From: Aphanomyces cochlioides
Taxonomy: Eukaryota > Oomycota > Saprolegniomycetes > Saprolegniales > Verrucalvaceae
Assembly: GCA_019828595.1 (NCBI GenBank)
Contig: JAHQRK010000011.1
Location: 682,001-746,000, forward strand
Direction of reading: 5' to 3'
Length of the DNA stretch: 64,000 nt
Below, piece after piece: positions 32,901 through 42,957 of this stretch. The notes beneath the pieces are model-generated. The model worked only from the letters and a program-made list of their open reading frames with translations, searched no databases and was not told the DNA's origin. A program made the translations under genes and the position numbers. The number at the start of each line of letters is the position of its first letter. The stretch's first letter is position 1.

Positions 32901-34394
32901 AAGTACGACCCCGAGCGAATCAAAGCGCTAGGTGCCTGTGACTGGACAAGACCTCCAGCAATTCATCTGTGCGATGAGCTGGATGCGTATGTCCATACCA
33001 CGTTACAACGTGGTGGTCAAGCCTCTGACCGACCTCATGGAAAAGGTCTATGCGTTGGCGGGTGGCCGAACGCGTCTCTCGCGAGGCTCTCTGAAGCCGG
33101 CTGGAATGCCAGCCATGTGGACTGCCTTACGTCGTGCAAGAAAGTCCTTGGGCAAGCTGTGACATTGGCTCACCCAAAGAGCGACAAGCTTGTCTGCGTG
33201 TTTGCAGACGCCAGTGATCTGCACTGGGGTGGGGTGGTTACCCAAATTCCGCCAGAGCAAGCGGATCGTGAGCTCGATGCTCAGGAACATGAGCCTTTGA
33301 TGTTCCTGAGCGGCACGTTTTCTGGTGCCGCCCAACGATGGGCAATCGTGGAGAAAGAAGCTTTCTCAATAGTCGAGTGTCTGAAGCGCGCCGATTATTT
33401 ACTCCACAAGCCTGGAGGGTTTGCTTTGTTTACCGATCATGCAAACCTCAAGTTTATCTTCAATCCCACAAGTGTGAACGCGGCTATCCCGAAGTATACA
33501 GCCGCCAAGCTCGACCGATGGGCTTTACTCCGCATGGGGTATGATTACACAATCTACGATATCGCTGATGAAGCCAACGTGTGGGCGGATTTACTATCCC
33601 GCTGGGGAACGAACTCCCCGACGATCTGTCCGATCGTCCATGTGCCGCTGAAGATTTCGCCGCTTCGAAACGAAGAATTCGTGTGGCCAAGTATGGCAGA
33701 GATTGTGGATGCACAGCTACGTGCAGTCGGACAAGATGTTGTTCCCGACGTCGAGCTTGTCGACAGCCATGTGCTTGTGGCTGGAGAGCAATTGCCTGTG
33801 CTCAAGACGGCGTCTGACGCCGTATGGATTCCTTTGACCGAAGGTGAACTTCAAATGCGACTGTGTGTCGTAGCCCACTTTGGTATGGGCGGCCATCGTG
33901 GCGTCAATACTACAAGACAAGTGTTGTCTGACCGATTTTGGTGGCCCCACATGGGCGAAGATGTGGCCTTTTTCGTTGGCCGCTGCTTACACTGTGCAGC
34001 GACGGGCGGTCATGTGCTCCGTCCGTTTGGCATGGCTCCACATGCCACGAAGCCCAATGAAATCTTGCATTGGGATTTCCTGTACATGGAAAATGGCTAC
34101 CTGCTTGTAGCCAAAGACGACTTTTCCCAGTTCAAGTGGTTCTGGGAGACCGATGTCGCCAACGCCCAAGTTGTTGCGCGTTGCCTACTTCAGTGGTTTG
34201 GTGTTTTTGGTGTGTGCTACCACTGCGTGACCGACCAGGGGTCACACTTCAAGAATGAAGTGATTGACGAGCTCCAGCACATGCTAGGAGCTCACCACCA
34301 CTTTACAACAGCCCGCTGTCCTTGGGCCAACGGCACAGTCGAGAGTGCCATGAAAATTACTCTCAAGACATTTCGCGCGTTACTGTCCGAGTAG
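29991..34394 (+). pseudogene. Retrotransposon gag-protease-RT-RNase H-integrase frame, damaged
   Basis: The first ATG is at 29991. Gag is Gln/Glu-rich with coiled-coil potential (LLQQQQQLQRQQEELK) and has one zinc knuckle (CLKCGSDDHKVAQC, near 31342). The protease active site is ALLDSGADQSVVS (near 31600). RT has FFTLDFFKGYWQFALHP and the catalytic box WLDDLLG, where most elements have YxDD. RNase H carries VFADASD, WAIVEKEAF and TDHAN. Integrase shows an HHCC finger (HFGMGGHRG...CLHC) and the DDE triad (HWDFLY, VTDQGSHF, ANGTVESA). Between about 32930 and 33080 the conserved RT-connection sequence moves to another frame (GQDLQQFICAMSWMRMSIPR) and then back. A TAG at 34392-34394 interrupts the end of integrase. 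Confidence 0.9.
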
Positions 34395-35288
34395 CTTATG
34401 CAGCCAGAACATTGGCGGCAAATTGTGCCAATTGTGATGTTGGTATTGAACCAAACTCCCTCCGAAACCATCGGAGGCATTGCGCCTATAACGGCGATGA
34501 CGGGGTCTAAACCGATGTCCCCTTTGGATTTAATTCCTATCCCTGGCTCAGCTAAAGTTGTGACATTGCAAGAGTTGTGGGATTGCCGATAACAAGAATT
34601 GGCTGCTCTACAGAATGCTGTGGAGAAAATGCACCAAGACGTACTGGATGCGTCGTCCTCGAAGCGGAAGAGAGGACGGGCCGCAAGAGCCAAGAAGAAA
34701 GGTGTGAAAATGGCTGACTTTGATGTTGGCGATTACGTCCTTTACATGGATGTCTGGGGCGTTAGCCCATCGAAGCTCAGTGTGACCTGGCGCGGTCCTG
34801 CGCAAGTGGTCAAAGCCACGTCTGGCTGGATCTTTGAGATCCAAAATTTGATCACGGGGATTGTGCGTGAAGCACACGCTAGTCGGCTGAAGTTCTACGC
34901 CGACGAGTCCCTCAATGTCGACGAGGAACTCTTGAGCCATGTGGCTCACAACGCGGATGGTCACGTGGTCGACCAACTGGTCGATTGCCGCTTCAATCCG
35001 AAGACGGCCGCCTTCGAAATCTTGGTCAAATGGCGCGGTCTTCAAGAAATCGAGAACTCTTGGGAGCCAGCAATCAACTTGCTTGAGGATATCCCACCAC
35101 TACTGAAGCGCTACGTGCAGGAGCACGTCGACAACGACATTGTGTCGGCCATGGCAGCCGCCTTGGGCCTTGAGCAATCCTTGGGGGGGATTGTTGCGAA
35201 TTTGCCATTCGCAAGAGCCTTGGAGAGCGTCCAAGAAACAATCCAAGACTCCGGTCAATTTAACTCTACATGTGCAGTGATTGGCTAA
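34395..35288 (+). pseudogene. Retrotransposon integrase C-terminus and chromodomain, separated by stops
   Basis: This is in the same frame as the upstream gag-pol. A second stop, TAA, is at 34590-34592. The downstream part has an integrase C-terminal GPY/SH3-like segment (GDYVLYMDVWG...WRGPAQVVK), then a chromodomain (VVDQLVDCRFNPKTAAFEIL followed by VKWRGLQEIENSWEPAINL). The reading frame runs about 97 nt into the right LTR before stopping at 35286-35288. Chromodomains direct integration toward particular chromatin in other chromoviruses. Confidence 0.85.
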
Positions 35289-35441
35289 TTATAGAATAGC
35301 CAGTAGGGTAGGGTTAAGCCCTTGGGGATCAGCCCCCGAGGGGAATTCACTTTGTGATTTGCCTGTGACCACAGCGTCGTGGTTAGCCTTTTGTGTGCGC
35401 GAGACGGGACTTCACAAGGTCCGTCAGGTGGAGACTCAACA
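35192..35441 (+). repeat. Right LTR (250 bp)
   Basis: Nearly identical to the left LTR and followed by the target-site copy CACGG. Its first part also encodes the last residues of the polyprotein. Confidence 0.95.
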
Positions 35442-35446
35442 CACGG

Positions 35447-35816
35447 TGCAAGCTTCCATCATCACAATCGAGCATGTTGATGATGACAATGTAAAACGTG
35501 CTCCTTTGAGTACCAACTTGTAATTGAACATTCGACGTCTTTGGATCGGATCCAAGTGCATTTGACGGCTATTAGATTCTCTCGTTTGGCCAATAAGGCC
35601 TGCTTATTGTTTGGCGAATCTGTTCACGGTGAGCGGAGGGAGAACTGATAATGACGTTGAGTTTGGCTGCAATTTGTGGTAGCGAATTTCAAAGCAACTT
35701 GTTAATACTTTCGAAATATGCTTCAGATACATACGAGCAATGCACTGTGACAAGCCGTGGTATCTTGATTGCGCTTCATACGCTCCCATCATTTCTCGAG
35801 ATGGTCGACGAAACGA
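35447..35816. other. Intergenic, no features seen
   Basis: Flank of the retrotransposon; no coding signal. Confidence 0.5.
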
Positions 35817-36607
35817 TTACGTCATTTCACCTGATGCTGCATTGGGGTCAAGTGGCGGAAAGAGGACAATGTCAGGGTGATGGCCTTCTGATGGCAGAAC
35901 CGCTAGGGCGGCTCCTATGTCCCCCAGATGACGAATCAACTCTGGGATGAGGTCCGTGTCCACAGTTACGCGAGTCACAGTCTTGGAATCGTCAAAAGTA
36001 AACATAGCCCGCAGGGGGAGCTTCAAATGCCAGCCCATCAACTTTTCCATGAGATCACTTCGTTCTGTAGCTTGAGGGAAGAACGTCTCAATGGCACGCT
36101 TGCCAAAATGGAATGTTGTCACGACTTGAGCCTGCACAACAACTTCATCAGACGAGCTGCTCACGTCTGCAATGTGCTTGCATTCCACGTGATTGACCCC
36201 AAAGAGATCAGAGTATAAAGTCCATGGGGCAATAAATGCGTCAATACCAGACTACAGGGAGCAAACATGAGATGAGCTACGCACACACAAGCACAAGGGC
36301 GTACCAAACCATTCAGTTGTATGTTTGGATGCACAAAAAAGCGGAGGAAGGTACACTGACGGTCAGATTCACTGTAGCCATCGCGAAAGAGCCGGTAGTA
36401 CTCCATGACTGACTGATGTTCAGCATGACACCAAAGGCCACGCTGCAAGACAAGCTTGTGGGATTCAAGGCGATCATTGCCCCGCGAGAGCTCAAACACA
36501 TCGCTTTTCAGTTGTTTCTCCGACGACTTCTTCCTGATGCGGTACGTTCGCTGGTTGAATCGGCCCCGTTGCCGTCGTTTTTCGGTCTCGGTTTGGTTTG
36601 CTGGCAT
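35817..36607 (-). CDS. bZIP-type protein, copy 3
   Basis: Two exons, about 245 aa, starting MPANQTETEKRRQRGR at 36607. Basic region RGRFNQRTYRIRKKSSEKQL, zipper LKSDVFELSRGNDRLESHKL, then LWCHAEHQSVMEYYRLFRDGY. The intron after LNGL (GTACGCCCTT...TCCCTGTAG) sits at the family position. The C-terminal domain is complete (SGIDAFIAPW; HVECKHIADVSSS; AIETFFPQA; LIPELIRHLGD). It is open throughout, with no frameshift. It is the nearest intact gene to the right of the retrotransposon. Same family as copies 1, 4 and 5. Confidence 0.75.
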
Positions 36608-38910
36608 TCTTTGGTATGACTGTCATCCAGCTGCTGCTGGGCTTCTTGCTGGAACAAAATGAGCCATCTTTATGACAAAATTGTCCAGTCAAGACTCGAC
36701 TCAACAATGGCATTGATAAATTATTCAAGGTTTCTATAATACAGCAAGCTTAAATTGTCACAGTGACTTCAATAAGACCATTAAATATCATTTACCTCTA
36801 TAAATGAATACACATAACTACATTAAGTCTAACAACTTATTATGTAATATAGTAATATCAATCACCAAGTGTATCTTTCTCACTGTGAGATATCTCATGC
36901 TCAATGGCTCGTACTGGAACAAGAGATGAGCTCCATGCTGCATGATTTGCTTTGATTTTCTCTGCATGGATGCACAAAAAGAAATGCCATTGACATTGCA
37001 AACGCGACAAGAGACATCAGTATCAAACTAATGTGTCCAATCTTATCGAACAGGTTGCGGTTCCCAAACGTCAATGCACCTCGTTTTGCTTGGATGAAAT
37101 TGGAATTTCGACAAATTTATATGAAACGCACTGATTGGCTGAAATATAAAAATACCGGGATTAGTGTGGTTTTACTCATAATACAAAACTGGAGTCGTGC
37201 GGAATAAATTTGGACGCAAACAAATTGACGCAACAATTGACGTGTACAAATTTCAAGTGAAAATATATTGAATGTTTCAAAGATTATTTTTTCAAATATT
37301 TAAAACGCTTGAAATTACACTATTTAAGGTACTTGATCGAGGGCAATACAAGAAAATGCTTGCGGAAACCTTAAATAGTGTAGGCGTCAATAAATTGAAA
37401 CATTTTCGAAATATATCAAAATTCCAGTTTTGGACCCAAACGACAATATAATTTTGTTTTCGTGGAGTTCTCGGCGATTTGTAGAAAATCCCAGTTAGAC
37501 ATCTTCAAAAGGATGCAGCGATCCGGGAAATATAAGACCATCAACAAACCCTAACCCTCCATTGAACCGTGAAAATGAATCGTATTAATTTTAACAAGAA
37601 ATAAATATGACAGGAGGTCAACCATCGTTTCATCGCCAGATAAACGCGCAAACACAAGTAAACTACGGTGCTCCTAAATAAGCTAAAGGTTTTAAATGCT
37701 GTCGTAGATGAAGGGTAAGTTGTTGTTGAAAATACAGGCATTATTTTCAAAGAAACGATATGCAAATGGGATGATACATTGTTCAATGATTCAATGACAC
37801 ATCTTCAAAATGAATGCACCAAATATAAAATTATAGAGTTTTCCATGTTTCTTCAACAGCACTGAAGAAGAGAATCTGATCGATCACATGACACATATGT
37901 GTAATTCTTCATTTTTGGCAATTTTCATAGTATATGAAGTCTTGCACGTTTATCTAATACAAGTTTCTTCGTCTTTTTACAAATGCAATATTCAATTTAA
38001 CAGGTTAAAATTTATTACAGTTTATGGAGTCGGTGTTCAGCTTGAAATTGTCCAATCAGCGAAGAATCACCTGTGGTCATATATTTCCCGGATCACTGTA
38101 ACTTGATGACTGTCTTGGGGAAAATGGTCAAGTCTAAGAGGTTGAATAGCACCCTCACATGGACATCTAGCGACCCGCCATGTCGAGAGTAATTTTGACT
38201 TGCTGTCGTATGACAAGCACATAGACCATACGAAAATGTGTTTCATCTGATGGATGATGGCTGTCTTGATATGCGCATTCAGTTTCATGGTGGCCGCACG
38301 AAAGATCTGCACTTTGCCATGGCATGTCCATCCGATCAGCAGTGGCAACACTGTGGCTCTCGTTGGTACGCTGACTTGTACCTGGATTCTGTTGTCGATC
38401 GATCCCATAAATGATCCAACTTGACTTTCATCAACTTTTCATATCTCTGCAGCCATGCCAGATATCATTGCGCGTGCAAACTGTCTTGTCATTTTCAGAC
38501 ACAATTTCAACTTTATATGCTTCCGACGAGAGCAAGTCAGCGAGGAATACTGCTGGTGCTTGATTGATGTCATAGTCAAGTTTGCAATCAGAGCTGTGAG
38601 AGAGCTCTCCATCATCTTTCCTCCATGTCATGAGCAGTCTTGATGCTTTCTCCTGTCGATATTGTGGCAACGTACAAGCAAGAACGATCACCAATCAATG
38701 CTAATCAGCTTGTTTCAGCCACTGAACAAAAATCACGTCGAGTAAAGTGTGAATCCTGCCTCAGCGTGGTTTCGCAGTCATGTTGTTCGTGTTCATGCGT
38801 GATGTTTTCAACCCAACGCCACGATATTCAAGATCATAAAGCAACAAATCCATATACTCGTCAAAATTGTCGGGATTACAACATGCATCTTGGATAGGAG
38901 GCTTGAAAAA
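36608..38910. other. 2.3-kb AT-rich region without a clear gene
   Basis: Runs of A/T and scattered short frames. Minus-strand frames at 38067-38408 and 38431-38694 have no recognised motif. A CAAACCCTAACCCTCC stretch near 37543 is too short to be a telomere remnant. Confidence 0.4.
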
Positions 38911-39110
38911 GGATTAGCGTTTCAACAACATGACAACAGGTACCACGAACATAACAAGGTGAAAATAGCAGAGCCTTGCCTTTTGAAACAAAGCTGACAG
39001 GGCGTCGAGTCTGGTGGATGCGTTGAGCTTCATCACAGCTAGAGTAAGCATGAGGTAAGTTCTCTCAATCGAAAATGTTACGTCATATCACACCAGGATT
39101 GACGAAACGA

Positions 39111-39913
39111 TCATAACATTTCAACATAATCACGAGGGACACTTGGACGCACGATTGGGAACAGCGCAAGGTCTGGGTGATGTCCTGGAGGCGGTAGAAT
39201 CGCCATCACGTCTTCAAAATTCCCGAAACATCCCAGGAGCGAAGGGATCATATCGGGTTCGGTCGTCAGATGCGTCACTGTCCTGGTGTTGGAGTCAAAT
39301 GTAAACACTGTTCGGATCGGCAGCTCCATTTGCCATCCCAACAACTTGTTCACGAGGTCTCTTCGATCTATCGCTCTTGGAAACAATGTGCTGATGGCGG
39401 CCATGCCAAAGGTCATCGTCGTCACAGTTTGAGCCTGAATCACTGCTTCGTCCGACGAGGAGCTGAGATCGGCAATCTGTCTGCATTCTACACGATTCAC
39501 GCTGAAGATAGCAGCGTACAACATCCAAGGGGCAACAAATGCGTCGAATCCAGCCTAGGGAGAAAGAATAACATGAGCCCAACTGGAGCTAGAACGCTTA
39601 ATCGTACCGAACCATTGAATTGGACATCGGGATGGATGAAATTGTGGAGAAAAGTGTTCTGTCCCTCCGATCTGACGTAGCCATTCGTGAAGAGGCGGTA
39701 GTACTCCACGACAGCTTGATGCTGAGCGTGACACCAAAGTCCTCGTTGCAAGACTAGGACATGGGAAGCTAGGTGGTCATTGGCCCTGGAGAGCTCCAAG
39801 ACTTGGTTTTCCAGCTCTGCTTTCGATCTTTTCTGCTTTGTTCGTCGGATGCGCTGGTTAATCCTCATCTTCAGCCGTCGTCTCTCTTCCGTTCCTTGGA
39901 CGGGAGCTGTCAT
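39111..39913 (-). CDS. bZIP-type protein, copy 4
   Basis: Two exons, about 249 aa, starting MTAPVQGTEERRRLKMR at 39913. Basic region RINQRIRRTKQKRSKAELEN, zipper QVLELSRANDHLASHVLVL, LWCHAQHQAVVEYYRLFTNGY. The intron follows FNGS (GTACGATTAA...TCTCCCTAG). C-terminal domain AGFDAFVAPWMLYAAIF to SVPRDYVEML. The frame is intact. It is almost identical to copy 5 through the second exon and differs most in the basic-region flanks, consistent with a recent duplication. The tandem-duplication unit also includes its promoter. Confidence 0.8.
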
Positions 39914-40683
39914 CTTGAACGTGTGTAAACAAAATGGAACATTCTACATTCACGTCATAATAGATCGCTCAAAACAGCGTTCGAGGCTCTCGGCCATGAT
40001 ATCCATGGCGTAGACTCATTCGCAGGGTTCCCGTCCGTTTGTAGCACGGAAGCCTCGAGGTGTTGATGCCTTGGCTTGGTTCCACTCGAGTTTCCCGGTC
40101 GGGTTGAGTGATTCCCATCGACTTTCCATCCATGTCCATTTTGGACACCATTATGTTCGGCTAAGTCGAGCACCGAAAGAACGCGCAGTTTGCAAGGGCA
40201 CGCCAGTGCGATGGCAATGAATGATCTGTGCATGAAGGCGTGATATACAGCCAAATATCGATGTGGAAGGTTGAGTGTATTGCGCTCACCGCATCGGAAT
40301 CCTCATTGTTTTCATGTTGGCGGCATTTGCCACGACAAAAGCCCACTCGTGATTGAATCGAGCCGTTGTGGCTCCAATCTTTCGCACCACTTTCGCCATC
40401 ATACATGGCCATTTGTCAAGAATGCGTTCAGCAGACTGCATCATTCATCCAAGGATAGGCGGCTTGACTGAGACCTTTCGATCGAAATGCTTGGAACTTG
40501 ACTTGTCCATCATCTCTTGCAGCCTGCTTACTTGCAGAAAGTTTGCCAACCCGCAATGGTTCATCCCATTGTCCGTCGGTTGACCTTTCTTGCTCGATAC
40601 ACCATGCTGAAAGAGACAAGATTTATTACAGTAGGGAGAGACGACTTGTATGTCAAGTCAGGACTTGTAGAGACAACGATATG

Positions 40684-40768
40684 GTAATTCCTTGTAATTC
40701 ATGGACCCGCGCAAAGCTGCATGGACATGGCCTCCCATCGCGAAAATCACCTGAGCAGTCGAAAACAA
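40684..40768 (-). pseudogene. Fragment of a Piezo C-terminal exon
   Basis: The minus strand reads FAMGGHVHAALRGSMNYKEL, corresponding to FTIGGYVKAALRGSVNDVLYKELP in the real Piezo exon at about 42867-42945 (quoted here only as the shared residues GG-AALRGS-YKEL). An internal deletion and substitutions are present, and the following intron start is recognisable. It is a leftover of the segmental duplication. Confidence 0.75.
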
Positions 40769-40799
40769 TATGCGTCTTGGATTGAATTCCAGAACATGG

Positions 40800-42957
40800 T
40801 TGCTTTAGCGTTTCTAGGCGTGACCACAGATGCCACGAGCATAACAATGTTAAAACAGCAGAGACTTGCTTTTTTGCTTTTTGGCACTGGGCAGAGAGCG
40901 ATGGCGTCGAGACTGGTGGATGTGTGATGAGCGCCATCACAGCTAGCGCAAGGATGTGGTAAGTTCAATATCACACCAGGATTGACGATACGATCACAAC
41001 ATTTCAATGTAATCACGAGGGACACTTGGACGCACGATTGGGAACAGCGCAAGGTCTGGGTGATGTCCTGGAGGCGGTAGAATCGCCGTCACGTCGTCTA
41101 AATTCCCAAAGCAACCGAGGAGAGAAGGAATTAATTCGGATTCCATCGTCAGATGCGTCACTGTCTTGGTGTTGGAGTCAAATGTAAACACTGTTCGGAT
41201 CGGCAGCTCCATTTGCCATCCCAACAACTTGTTCACGAGGTCTCTTCGATCTATCGCTCTTGGAAACAATGTGCTGATGGCGGCCATGCCAAAGGTCATC
41301 GTCGTCACAGTTTGAGCCTGAATCACTGCTTCGTCCGACGAGGAGCTGAGATCCGCAATCTGCTTGCATTCGACACGGTTCGTGCTGAAGACAGCAGCGT
41401 ACAACATCCAAGGGGCGACAAATGCGTCGAATCCAGACTAGAGAGAGAAGAAGCATGAGCCCAACTGAAGCGAGAACGCTTAATCGTACCGAACCATTGA
41501 ATTGGACATCGGGATGGATGAAATTGTGGAGAAAAGTGTTCTGTCCCTCCGATCTGACGTAGCCATTCGTGAAGAGGCGGTAGTACTCCACGACAGCTTG
41601 ATGCTGAGCGTGACACCAAAGTCCTCGTTGCAAGACTAGGACATGGGATGCAAGGTGGTCATTGGCCCTGGAGAGCTCCAAGACTAGGTTTTCCAGCTCT
41701 GCTTCCAATATTTTCTGCTTTGTTCGTCGGATGCGCTGGTTAATCCTCCTCTTCAACCGTCGTTTCTCTTCCCTTCCTTTGACTGGTGCCGTCATCTGGA
41801 ACCTCTGAAAGATGGCAAATGATTCCACGTGACACGTCATAATAGATCGCTCAAAACAGTGTTCCAGTCACTTGGAAGACCTTGTTACTGTCCGTCTTTG
41901 GCACGAGAACCTCAAGATGTTGATGCCTTGGCTTGGTTCTACTTGAGTTTCTCGGTCGGTTTGAGTGTTTTCCATTATGTTCGGCTAACTCAATCACCGA
42001 AAGCGAACAAAGAAAGCGGTATGAAGGCATGATTTGCAGCCCGAAATCGATATTGAAGACGGAGTGCCATGCGGTCACCACCTCGGAGTCCTCGACGTGT
42101 TTATGTTGGCGGCATTGCATCCAAGTTGCACAAAAGTAGCGGTACTAGATCAGTTCTGCAGTCTCAGTAGATCACCCCCTGACCAGTCTGTTGCTGCTTT
42201 GTGACTATAGTGTGTGTGAACCTTCCTCATTGGCTCCTCGACAAAAGCTCATGGGAACACTCGTGATTTCATCGAGTCGCAGTGGCACCAATCTTTCCCA
42301 ACTTTCACCATCATACATGGCCGTGAGTTCACCAGACTGCATCATTAAGCCAACAATAGGCGACTTGATAGAGACTCTTCAGTCGCGAAGCTTGACACGT
42401 GATTTCTCTCTCTTTTCTTGCCGCCTACTTGGAGAAAATTTGCCAACCTGCACTGGTTCGTCCCATCGTCCGACGCTCGCCCCTCGTTGCTCAAGGAGAG
42501 ACTAGATTCATGAACAACGCTGGTTTCATGGGAGAAAGCGAGAGAGAAGACTTATCTTTGGACTTCTAGCGACATTGGCAAACCCGTCTAGTCTGTCTTT
42601 TCTTTGGTGTTTGGAATGTGAATGACGTTGGGTCCCGTCACTTTCAACAATGTTTCTGGGGACCGCAACACACGAATGAGCGTTTCAAAGAGGCGAGCTT
42701 CATCCTGTGAGTTTGAAATGAGCATCGACATGCAACAAAAGGTCGATTTTACCTTGAGATGGCCAATGTATTCTTCCGTTCGTGCAATATAAATCCCCTG
42801 GCCGATCGAATGAGCGATGAATCATTGACTGCAGACTTACCTCGACCAAATCCATCAGATCGTCAGGATTTGGCAATTCCTTGTACAATACGTCATTCAC
42901 GGACCCGCGCAGAGCGGCTTTGACATAGCCTCCAATCGTGAAAATCACCTAAGCAGA
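40800..42957. repeat. Segmental tandem duplication, copy B
   Basis: Partner of copy A. It contains bZIP copy 5 and the true 3' end of the Piezo gene. Copy A lacks about 300 bp present here between roughly 42570 and 42865, the part encoding the last two Piezo exons. Confidence 0.8.
40994..41795 (-). CDS. bZIP-type protein, copy 5
   Basis: Two exons, about 249 aa, starting MTAPVKGREEKRRLKRR at 41795 (an in-frame ATG at 41840 would add 15 residues). Basic region RINQRIRRTKQKILEAELEN, zipper LVLELSRANDHLASHVLVL. The intron after FNGS is GTACGATTAA...CTCTCTAG. Second exon SGFDAFVAPWMLYAAVF to SVPRDYIEML. The frame is intact. It is a near-identical tandem copy of copy 4. It ends about 800 bp upstream, on the plus-strand axis, of the Piezo 3' end. 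Confidence 0.8.

Larger units (their letters stand above)
29696..35446 (+). mobile_element. Ty3/gypsy-type LTR retrotransposon with chromodomain
   Basis: Long terminal repeats at 29701-29952 and 35192-35441 both begin TGTTGCG and end CTCAACA, and the whole element is flanked by the 5-bp direct repeat CACGG (29696-29700 and 35442-35446). The LTRs differ by only about three substitutions and a short G/C-run indel, so the insertion is recent. A polypurine tract (TTGGGGGGGA) precedes the right LTR. Inside is one gag-pol frame ordered gag, protease, RT, RNase H, integrase, chromodomain. That order with a C-terminal chromodomain identifies a Ty3/gypsy chromovirus. The copy carries two in-frame stops and two compensating frameshifts, so it is probably not autonomous. 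Confidence 0.95.
38911..40768. repeat. Segmental tandem duplication, copy A
   Basis: Aligns head to tail with 40800-42957. Matching landmarks include ACGAACATAACA near 38943 with ACGAGCATAACA near 40837, the whole bZIP gene, GATGTTGATGCCTTGGCTTGG near 40060 and 41920, and TTTGCCAACC near 40543 and 42437. The last about 85 bp (40684-40768) match Piezo coding sequence near 42870-42957. Confidence 0.8.

Noticed and set aside
34599..35288. Chromodomain frame as an independent host gene
   Set aside because: In the same frame as gag-pol, separated only by two stops, and ends inside the LTR, so it belongs to the retrotransposon.
37543..37560. CAAACCCTAACCCTCC, telomere-like
   Set aside because: Less than two full repeats and no array; likely chance in AT-rich DNA.
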